This document shows positions 27,459-34,452 of a stretch of DNA of 64,000 bases, one piece after another. Location of the stretch: assembly GCA_016721865.1 (NCBI GenBank), contig JADKHF010000044.1, forward strand, positions 70,633-134,632. The letters run 5' to 3'. Each line of letters begins with the position of its first letter. Positions within the stretch are counted from its first letter, which is position 1. The position numbers were made by a program, and so were the translations under genes. The stretch comes from Nitrosomonas sp. (GTDB lineage: Bacteria > Pseudomonadota > Gammaproteobacteria > Burkholderiales > Nitrosomonadaceae). The notes beneath the pieces are model-generated. The model had not been told where the DNA came from, searched no databases, and saw only the letters and a list, made by a program, of their open reading frames with translations.

Positions 27459-28181
27459 ATGTCATCTACAGAACCATTGCAAGTGGTCAATCATCTGATT
27501 AGGTGTTTGCCAAATAATGAACGAAACAGACTTATGCTGTGCTGCGAACCTGTAGAGTTGGTTTTCGGCAATGTCCTGTGTGAGCCGAATCAGCCCATCC
27601 AGCATATATACTTTCCCCTTGAGGGCTTCATTTCGCTGGTGATCACTATGGAAGGCCATCAACCGCTGGAAGTAGGCCTGATCGGTAACGAAGGCATGCT
27701 CGGCGTGACGCTGTTGCTGGGAGTCGCTGATGCACCACTGAAGGCGGTGGTGCAAGGTCCTGGCAGTGCGTTGCGGATAAGGACCGAACAATTTCAGAAC
27801 GAATTGCGCAACTGCCCCTGCTTGCTGTCCATACTCAACCGTTATCTGTATGTATTGGTGATGCAACTGTCGCAAACCGCAGCCTGCACCCATTTTCATG
27901 AGATTGGACCACGGCTGGCGCGCTGGTTGCTGATGACACACGACCGCGCACACGCTGATCATTTCCATCTCACGCAAGAATACCTCGCCGACATGCTCGG
28001 GGTACGCAGAAGTAGCGTCACCATCGCCGCGGGCAAGCTGCAACAGCGAAAGATTATCAGTTATAACCGTGGTGAAATCAGTATCCTTGATCGAGAGGCA
28101 CTTGAAGCGGTGTCTTGCGAGTGTTACGGCGCGTTGAACGATCACTACGCCGCGTTGTTTCCTGATTCCAATTCTCAATAG
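27459..28181 (+). CDS. Crp/Fnr-family transcriptional regulator 3
   Basis: 240 residues. Same architecture as regulators 1 and 2 but more divergent: HIYFPLEGFISLVITMEGHQPLEVGLIGNEGMLG in the sensor, and LGVRRSSVTIAAGKLQ as recognition helix, with SS in place of the RE/EG pair. DNA specificity may therefore differ, in keeping with the degenerate sites 7 and 9. The long antisense frame over this gene is a shadow. No effector-binding residues recognised. Confidence 0.88.
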   Translation: MSSTEPLQVVNHLIRCLPNNERNRLMLCCEPVELVFGNVLCEPNQPIQHIYFPLEGFISLVITMEGHQPLEVGLIGNEGMLGVTLLLGVADAPLKAVVQGPGSALRIRTEQFQNELRNCPCLLSILNRYLYVLVMQLSQTAACTHFHEIGPRLARWLLMTHDRAHADHFHLTQEYLADMLGVRRSSVTIAAGKLQQRKIISYNRGEISILDREALEAVSCECYGALNDHYAALFPDSNSQ

Positions 28182-28186
28182 AAAGA

Positions 28187-28230
28187 GTAATAATTATATT
28201 ACAATAACTTCTTAAATACAGTTAGTTACG
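28187..28230. repeat. AT-rich 40-bp repeat, copy 1
   Basis: The TAATAATTATATTACAATAA...ACAGTTAGTTA stretch just after Crp/Fnr gene 3 closely resembles 34070-34112. Its last part (ACAGTTAGTTA) is also found in the 5' end of IS5 copy 1 (39573-39583). Origin unknown. Confidence 0.4.
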
Positions 28231-28361
28231 AACAAACAACCCCCGTGATCTTGCCACAGGGATAGGCGCAGGGGACGCGGAGCAAATTTATTCTGCTCGT
28301 TAATATCCCGAAACACCAATTGCCAGGTTTCACGGCGCGAATCACTGGCCTCACTCAATGG

Positions 28362-30506
28362 CTACTCATCATTACTTCCCTGTTCTTCTTGTTTATCGCA
28401 TCGTCCTGTTGCCAGCAGTTGTGCAAATTGCTCCGCGATAATTGGCCGACTAAAAAAATACCCCTGCCCTTCTTCGCAATGCTGTGTTTTCAGAAAGGCT
28501 AACTGATCCTGTTTCTCTACACCTTCGGCGATTACCAGTTGCTTCAGGCTGGCGCCCATGGCGATGATAGCGCTAGCAATGATTCCGTTATCATAACTAA
28601 TATCCTGCACAAACGACTGGTCGATTTTGAGGATATCGATCGGAAATTGATGCAGGTAACTCAAACTGGAGTAGCCTGTGCCAAAGTCATCTACCGCCAG
28701 TTGTATCCCCATATCCTTCAGTTGCTGAAGGATCATGTTGCTGGATTCAACATCGCGCATCAACACGCTTTCGGTAATTTCCAGTTGCAGGTGACAGGGA
28801 TCCAATCCGGTTTCGCTCAAAATTAAATCTACGCCAGCAACGAAATCCTTGAAGCGAAATTCCAGCGCCGAGATATTAACCGCAATTGTTCCCAATTTCA
28901 GTCCCGCTTCTTCCCAGCGCTTGGCTTGCGCACAGGCTTCGCGTAACGCCCAGCGGCCGATCGGCACGATCAAGCCGCAATCTTCTGCGATCTGCACAAA
29001 ACGATCCGGCAGCACTAAACCCCATTCTGGATGCTGCCAGCGCAACAATGCCTCGGCGCCGGTGATCTTTCCGCTATCCAGCTTGACCTTAGGCTGATAA
29101 TACAATACGAATTCCTGACGCATCAGCGCATACCGGATATGCGTCTCAATGGCTAATCGCTCAAATGCACGGATGTTCATGTCATTCTTGAAAAACTGGT
29201 AATTGTTACGGCCTCTTTCCTTGGCGTGATACATCGCGATATCCGCATTCTTGATCAATGTTTCCGGATCCTCGCCATCTGCGGGATAAACACTGATTCC
29301 GATACTGGTTGTTATATGCAGAACATGTTCAGCAATAGCGTGTGGCTTTGCCAACACAGTCAGTATCTTGTCGGCAGTCAAGGCAGCATCCTGTGCATGC
29401 TTGTCCTGTGTCAGCAGTATCACGAATTCGTCCCCGCCCAACCGGCTAACCGTGTCGGAACTGCGCACACAGGTGCTCAGATCTTGTGCTATGGATTGCA
29501 GGAGCTGATCGCCGGTTGCGTGTCCGAGCGAATCATTAATGTGCTTGAAATTATCCAGATCCAGAAACAGCAGAGCGAGGTACGTACCGCGCCGTTTTGC
29601 CAACTCGATGGCTTGGGTGATACGATCGTTCAGCAACACGCGGTTTGGCAAATTAGTCAGGGAATCGTGCTGCGCCAGATAGGCCATTTTCGCGACCATC
29701 GCCCGCGCCGGCGTGACATCGTGAAACACAATCACTGCGCCGCTGATCCGCCCGTTTGAATCATGGATCGGTGCGGCCGAATCTTCGATCGCCACTTCGT
29801 TTCCATCGCGCCGGATCAAAATCGTATCCGCAGCCAATGTCATGGGTTTGTCCAGCCGCAGCACCAATTCGACTGGATTAGACACTGGGTTGCAAGTTTT
29901 GCCATCGATAATTCGCATCACCTCGCGAATTGGATATCCACGCGCTTCATCTTTCAGCCATCCGGTCATACCCTCCGCTGCAATATTCAAATAATCGACA
30001 TTGCCCGCCATATCCGTGCTGATGACTGCGTCGCTGATGGAGTTGAGCGTGATTTCAGCGCGTGTTCTTTCTATGAAAAGAGATTCCTCGACGGCCTTGC
30101 GCTGGATGATGTTGCTTAGCGAACCGGGTATCAAATTATTGCCAATGTGCGCTTTCGACAGATGACCTTGCGCGCCACGCTGCACCGCTTCCTTCGCAAG
30201 CATTTCGTTATCTGTCGCATGGAGCGTCAAGATCGGTGTATGAGGCACAACGGCGAATAGCTGATCAAATGTTGCAATGCCTTGGCTGTCAGGCAGAAAC
30301 AAATCTACCAGGATGGCATCAATATCATCTGCTCGCAGCCGCTCAAGTCCATCGGAGAGGCACGTGACCCATTCAATGTTGAATGCACTATCATCTGCCT
30401 GGCCGAGCACATTCTTTAGTGATTCGGCGTCGCCAGCATCGCTCGTGATGATCAGAACTCGATTCGGCATGCAATCTTTACTCGAAGGAATGGTAATGTG
30501 ACTCAT
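28362..30506 (-). CDS. Response regulator with PAS, GGDEF and EAL domains (c-di-GMP enzyme)
   Basis: 714 residues. Receiver domain (14-135, phosphoacceptor Asp68 in VDLFLPDS), PAS (about 150-265), GGDEF (275-440, RLGGDEF at 357-361, inhibitory RSSD site at 348-351) and EAL (450-705, EALLRW at 485-490, DDFGTGYS at 606-613). All catalytic motifs are intact, so it could both make and break cyclic di-GMP, controlling motility or biofilm. No partner histidine kinase is adjacent. The ATG at 30506 overlaps the stop of the OsmB-like frame. Confidence 0.93.
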   Translation of the reverse strand: MSHITIPSSKDCMPNRVLIITSDAGDAESLKNVLGQADDSAFNIEWVTCLSDGLERLRADDIDAILVDLFLPDSQGIATFDQLFAVVPHTPILTLHATDNEMLAKEAVQRGAQGHLSKAHIGNNLIPGSLSNIIQRKAVEESLFIERTRAEITLNSISDAVISTDMAGNVDYLNIAAEGMTGWLKDEARGYPIREVMRIIDGKTCNPVSNPVELVLRLDKPMTLAADTILIRRDGNEVAIEDSAAPIHDSNGRISGAVIVFHDVTPARAMVAKMAYLAQHDSLTNLPNRVLLNDRITQAIELAKRRGTYLALLFLDLDNFKHINDSLGHATGDQLLQSIAQDLSTCVRSSDTVSRLGGDEFVILLTQDKHAQDAALTADKILTVLAKPHAIAEHVLHITTSIGISVYPADGEDPETLIKNADIAMYHAKERGRNNYQFFKNDMNIRAFERLAIETHIRYALMRQEFVLYYQPKVKLDSGKITGAEALLRWQHPEWGLVLPDRFVQIAEDCGLIVPIGRWALREACAQAKRWEEAGLKLGTIAVNISALEFRFKDFVAGVDLILSETGLDPCHLQLEITESVLMRDVESSNMILQQLKDMGIQLAVDDFGTGYSSLSYLHQFPIDILKIDQSFVQDISYDNGIIASAIIAMGASLKQLVIAEGVEKQDQLAFLKTQHCEEGQGYFFSRPIIAEQFAQLLATGRCDKQEEQGSNDE

Positions 30507-30776
30507 AAGGTTTGGTGAAGCTCGATCCCTTTCACCCAGACGTTTCCGCTGTAACTACACGGTATTTGAAAGAACAGTAAAGAGAATTTAAACGCCGGGT
30601 GTAGATTCGTGTAATCATTGGCGCTGCTTTTACCTTTGCTGACCGCGTTACCCACGACACCACCAGCACCAATCGCAGTATTCTTATCCTGCGCCGACAT
30701 CCCGGCGCAACCATTTAAGTCGGGTATCACCGCTATAATGAACATACTGATTAAAAAAACTCCGCGGCGTTTTCAT
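30503..30776 (-). pseudogene. OsmB-like glycine-zipper lipoprotein, frameshifted and truncated
   Basis: From the ATG at 30776 (MKTPRSFF) a frameshift in the T-run at about 30750 leads to SMFIIAVIPDLNGC, giving a signal peptide and lipobox. AGMSAQDKNTAIGAGGVVGNAVSKG then resembles the start of the OsmB/glycine-zipper domain. After this the sequence is unrelated, so the rest of the glycine zipper is missing. OsmB-type lipoproteins are osmotically induced. Site 10 lies 73 bp upstream and is shared with the divergent catalase gene. Confidence 0.55.
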
Positions 30777-30848
30777 TCGATTCCTCTTTATCAAACAAAG
30801 AGTATTCCTACGCCAATTTTTATACTAATCGTAATATTCATCAAAATC

Positions 30849-30864
30849 TGTGCGATAGCGAACA
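30849..30864. promoter_or_regulatory. Crp-type palindromic operator, site 10
   Basis: TGTGCGATAGCGAACA, one mismatch from the consensus. It is placed symmetrically between divergent genes: 82 bp to the catalase ATG and 73 bp to the OsmB-like ATG. Confidence 0.75.
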
Positions 30865-30945
30865 TACTGAATACGCAATCACTGCAATACTTTCAAAATA
30901 CTGCGATACCTGAATCCCATTCCGTTTTACTTTGAGACCGCTATC

Positions 30946-32145
30946 ATGCACCCATTAACCCCTTTCCCAACTTTGCCCATTATTGCAGTACTTTTGTCAA
31001 GCCTGGCGCTTATAACCGCCTGCAGTACCCCACAAGAAAGTACGGTTGCGGATACGAAACTATCCGGCAGTCAACTGGCGCTAACCAGTGACATCGAATA
31101 TGACGCAGAACTCGGTGAGTCGCCTTGGCCGGAAGAAGGAGCAACGACTTTGGCCATCATGGAGAGTATCCAGCAAACGATCAGAACGCGTTATGCGAAC
31201 GATCTTCCCGCGCTTCGCCATGTTCACTCCAAGGCACATGGCTGTGTACTGGCGGATTTTAAGGTTAATAAGACGCTGCAGGATGAACATCAGCACGGCA
31301 TCTTTCAGCCCGGTGCAAGCTATAAGGCCTGGATTCGCTTTTCAAATGGCGACAGCGATCCAACGCGCGAAGATAAAGAAGGTGACGGGCGGGGCATGGC
31401 AATCAAACTCATGGGCGTTCCCGGGGAGAAACTCTTGCCCGACGAGAACAATACTCAGGATTTCGTGATGATCAATCATCCCGTGTTCTTCATTAACGAT
31501 CCGCAGAAATATCTGAGTCTCATTCAGTCGCTCAGCAGTTCAAATCTGTTGACCCGATTGTCCGCACCCCTTTCACTTGGGATCGAAGGCTCAATCATCG
31601 CAGCAAAAATCAATGGCAAGAAAATCAGAAACCCGCTTTATTCGCGCTACTGGTCGATGGTGCCTTATCAGCTCGGCTCCGGATCAGACCGCCGCGCCAT
31701 GAAATATTCCGCAAAACCTTGCAGTCAATTGGACAACACTCCGCAAGAAGATCAATTTCAGGATGCCGATTTCCTGCGCACGGCGATGAAGAAACATCTC
31801 GATACCGATGACGCCTGTTTCGAATTCTTGATTCAGCCGCGAGATAATCGCACAGCGGCAAACGCAGCACTCAGCGTCGAGATGGCCACAAACGAATGGG
31901 AAGAAAGCGTAGCACCTTTTTTTAAAGTCGCCACGATCACGATCCCCAAACAGGATTTTGATAAGCCGGAGCAGCACAAATTCTGTGAGAATCTTTCGTA
32001 CACGCCTTGGCACTCAGTATTCGAACATCGTCCGCTCGGCGCAATCAATCGCATCCGCAAAGTGGTTTACACATCCACTGCCAATCTTAGGCGCAATATG
32101 AATGCCGTAATCCCTGCTGAACCGGCAGGCAATGAAGTTTTTTAA
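30946..32145 (+). CDS. Catalase-family (SrpA-like) heme lipoprotein
   Basis: 399 residues. The signal peptide ends LALITAC (lipobox Cys26), so it is a periplasmic membrane-anchored protein. The catalase core includes RHVHSKAHGCVLADFKV (distal His region, about 91-107), WIRFSNGD, GRGMAIKLMGV, FVMINHPVFF and YWSMVPYQLGSGSDRRAMKYSAKP. These match the small catalase-like group (SrpA and related monofunctional or peroxygenase-like enzymes), about 100 residues shorter than classical catalases. Likely peroxide or lipid-peroxide handling. Site 10 is 82 bp upstream. Confidence 0.85.
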   Translation: MHPLTPFPTLPIIAVLLSSLALITACSTPQESTVADTKLSGSQLALTSDIEYDAELGESPWPEEGATTLAIMESIQQTIRTRYANDLPALRHVHSKAHGCVLADFKVNKTLQDEHQHGIFQPGASYKAWIRFSNGDSDPTREDKEGDGRGMAIKLMGVPGEKLLPDENNTQDFVMINHPVFFINDPQKYLSLIQSLSSSNLLTRLSAPLSLGIEGSIIAAKINGKKIRNPLYSRYWSMVPYQLGSGSDRRAMKYSAKPCSQLDNTPQEDQFQDADFLRTAMKKHLDTDDACFEFLIQPRDNRTAANAALSVEMATNEWEESVAPFFKVATITIPKQDFDKPEQHKFCENLSYTPWHSVFEHRPLGAINRIRKVVYTSTANLRRNMNAVIPAEPAGNEVF

Positions 32146-32288
32146 AATTTTTCTAGGAATCTATCGGACTCAAGAGTAATCTGCTGAATTAATGGGGGTA
32201 GAGGTTCATATTTCCCAGATCTTTCGTTGCATAGTTCGATAGATTCTTAGGCTTAACAGTTGAATCAACCCCATAATGAGGAGTGATA

Positions 32289-33467
32289 GTGAAGATGGAA
32301 CTTTTAAAAGTTAAATGCATGGCAATCTTTCTCACCGGAATTTTTGCAACTTCGATTCCAGCAATTGCACGTGCGGACTGGTCAATTACAGGACTGGGTA
32401 CTCTTGACGGAACATACAGCGTTGCCAATGCTATCAACGACTCCGGACACGTGGTGGGCCATGACAATGGCGATGGAACGAATCGTGCCTTCATTACCGG
32501 CGCGAACGGTGCAGGAAAGCATTATTTGGATACGTTGGGTGGAACAACAAGCTATGCCTTCGATATCAACAATTCCGGACAGGTGGTGGGACATTCTTTC
32601 ACTGTTGATGGTAACGCTCACGCCTTCATCACTGGCGTAAACGGCGCAGGCATAACCGACTTGGGTACTTTGGGTGGAGATATCAGCTACGCCTACGGTA
32701 TCAACAATTCCGGGCAGGTAGTGGGAACTTCAACCATTGCGGGCAATGCAGCTTACCACGCCTTCATCACTGGTCCGAATGGTGTGGGCATGATCGACTT
32801 AGGTACTTTGGGTGGAAATAAAAGTTCTGCCTACGGTATCAATGATTCCGGGCAGGTAGTGGGATCTTCAACCATTTCGGCTGCTGATATTCATCAGCAC
32901 GCCTTCATCACTGGTGCAAACGGCACAGGCATGACCGATTTGAGTACCCTTACTGGGACGACATCCAGCATTGCCTGGGATATTAACAATTCCGGGCAGG
33001 TAGTGGGATTTTCCAGCCTTTATGATGAATTCATAGGTTATTATTCTGCGCAAGCCTTTGTCACTGGTGCAAGCGGCTCAAGCATGGCCGATCTGGGTAC
33101 GCCGATAGACAGCCGCGCCGACGGTATCAACGATTTTGGACAAGTGGTGGGGGGATTAGATAGTTTTTGTGACTTCTGCCCTGGCAGCGCTTTCCTGTAT
33201 AGCGATGGTTTAATCACCGATCTCTCACTGCTTGCGCCGGTTGTCGCAGCCGGATGGACTCAACTGACAGCAGCGGTTGACATCAACAATCATGGACAGA
33301 TCGTTGGATGGGGGAGGCGGGAGGATTCTCCTGGTGGCGGATCCCGTGCATTTATGCTTTCACCTATCGTCGCGATCCCGGAGCCAGAGACCTACGCCAT
33401 GCTGCTGATCGGATTGGGATTGCTCAGTTTTGTGTCACGACACAGAAAAGCAAAACACCTGATCTGA
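32289..33467 (+). CDS. HAF-repeat protein with PEP-CTERM sorting signal
   Basis: About 392 residues. Signal peptide (MAIFLTGIFATSIPAIARA), then six or so HAF repeats of roughly 45 residues. Each has a DLGTLGG-type turn, INNSGQVVG and HAFITGxNG, and together they predict a beta-rich extracellular domain. The C terminus has PEPETYAMLLIGLGLLSFVSRHRKA, a PEP-CTERM motif cut by exosortase during export to exopolysaccharide-rich surfaces. GAGGAG at 32277-32282 favours the GTG at 32289 or the ATG at 32295. Exact role unknown. Confidence 0.88.
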   Translation: MKMELLKVKCMAIFLTGIFATSIPAIARADWSITGLGTLDGTYSVANAINDSGHVVGHDNGDGTNRAFITGANGAGKHYLDTLGGTTSYAFDINNSGQVVGHSFTVDGNAHAFITGVNGAGITDLGTLGGDISYAYGINNSGQVVGTSTIAGNAAYHAFITGPNGVGMIDLGTLGGNKSSAYGINDSGQVVGSSTISAADIHQHAFITGANGTGMTDLSTLTGTTSSIAWDINNSGQVVGFSSLYDEFIGYYSAQAFVTGASGSSMADLGTPIDSRADGINDFGQVVGGLDSFCDFCPGSAFLYSDGLITDLSLLAPVVAAGWTQLTAAVDINNHGQIVGWGRREDSPGGGSRAFMLSPIVAIPEPETYAMLLIGLGLLSFVSRHRKAKHLI

Positions 33468-33819
33468 TTTGTCTGGATTTCAGATAATTTACATGAGGAT
33501 TATGTGTGCCTGAAGCATTCGATACGTTACACAGGCAAGGGCATGCTTACGCATAAAGCAATTTATTCTCATTGCACTATAAAGGATTTGGCTATTCGTT
33601 TGTGATATGCAATGGCGACTGGGAATGCAGGCCGAAATGATTGCCTGATGAATTCCTGCTTGAGTTTAAATGGCTTGTCTACCTGTCAATCAGCATCCAA
33701 CTTTTCCCAGGTAAAAGCGTCAGGATTTGTCATCAATAATTTCTATGCACATGTTCTGCATACATATATCAGATCGTTGGGGATAGTGTGTGTTGAAAGG
33801 AGTAGATTTTCAATGCTTA

Positions 33820-33987
33820 TTAACCCGGATATTGCATGAATTCGCACGATGCTCACGCATGATATTGGTTTCAGAAGGGATTTTTCGAAGAAGCAGTGTA
33901 GTTATTCATACACCTGACTAAGATAAATCCCTTGTGGAATCAAGAGACAAGTGAGGGCGTGTGCAATTCATTCAATATCCGGGTTAA
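33820..33987. repeat. 168-bp miniature inverted-repeat element
   Basis: The ends are inverted repeats of 27-28 bp: TTAACCCGGATATTGCATGA at the left and its near-complement TTCAATATCCGGGTTAA at the right (two differences). Inner arms AAGGGATTTTTC / GATAAATCCCTT extend the hairpin. Non-coding, with features of a MITE. The parent IS is not in the window. Confidence 0.7.
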
Positions 33988-34069
33988 CATCTTTGGGGAT
34001 TGGGAAATAGCATTAACTAAATAACCATTCCACATAAACCCGCTTATTCCAATTACAGATAGAAACAGA

Positions 34070-34112
34070 AATAATTATATTGCTATAATATATTAAAAAC
34101 AGTTAGTTATAC
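34070..34112. repeat. AT-rich 40-bp repeat, copy 2
   Basis: Similar to 28187-28230 (AATAATTATATT...ACAGTTAGTTA). It lies between the miniature element and attL. Confidence 0.4.
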
Positions 34113-34214
34113 ATATATTTGCATATCTATCGGGAATTGGAATTAGGCGGGTTGTTGTGTTGCAATGCGACCAGTGTCGTTGATAAAGCGCGGTGACATT
34201 CTTCAGATAAGAAA

Positions 34215-34246
34215 AAGCACTTAGGATTTCTAGTCTCTAAGTGCTT
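34215..34246 (-). terminator. Rho-independent terminator left of attL
   Basis: Perfect 10-bp stem AAGCACTTAG / CTAAGTGCTT with a 12-base loop and a T-rich tract on the minus strand (TTTTCTTATC). It directly follows the tRNA 3' fragment, so it is probably the original terminator of the tRNA gene before island insertion. Confidence 0.75.
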
Positions 34247-34253
34247 CATTATT

Positions 34254-34303
34254 TGGTGGGTCTGGCTGGACTCGAACCAGCGACCAAGGGATTACGAGTC
34301 CCC
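34254..34303 (-). other. attL: tRNA 3'-half direct repeat bounding the genomic island
   Basis: 50 bp matching the 3' part of the complete tRNA at 50844-50893 in the same orientation, with three differences: anticodon CGT instead of CAT, and one T-stem pair changed from A-T to G-C on both sides. The CCA end and the CAGACCC acceptor strand are kept. No 5' tRNA half follows, so this is not a tRNA gene. It is the expected duplicated attachment core, 150 bp from an integrase gene. Confidence 0.65.
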
Positions 34304-34452
34304 GTAAAATACTATTTGTTTGTGTTGATCTTCATCACCAAATACAGTTATAACAATAACATAACAACATTTCATTATTTATTTGTGTTGATAGATATTC
34401 CACAATTTTGATATAGTTTTCCTACATAATGGCTACACAGAAAGGTGACAAA

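Larger units (their letters stand above)
33468..34252. other. 780-bp non-coding region left of the genomic island
   Basis: No convincing gene. It holds the miniature element at 33820-33987, the AT-rich repeat at 34070-34112 and a terminator hairpin at 34215-34246. Confidence 0.5.

Noticed and set aside
27462..28178. 238-codon open frame antisense to Crp/Fnr gene 3
   Set aside because: It mirrors a clearly conserved regulator, has no family resemblance and no ribosome site, so it is a shadow frame.
32400..33340. Regular DNA repeats of about 135 bp
   Set aside because: They are the HAF protein repeats, in frame and degenerate at codon level; not a CRISPR array (no short identical repeats with unique spacers).
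33612..33839. 75-codon plus-strand frame
   Set aside because: No ribosome site or family; its end lies inside the miniature element at 33820.
34254..34303. A tRNA with anticodon CGT
   Set aside because: Only the anticodon arm and 3' half are present; the expected D arm and 5' acceptor strand are missing.
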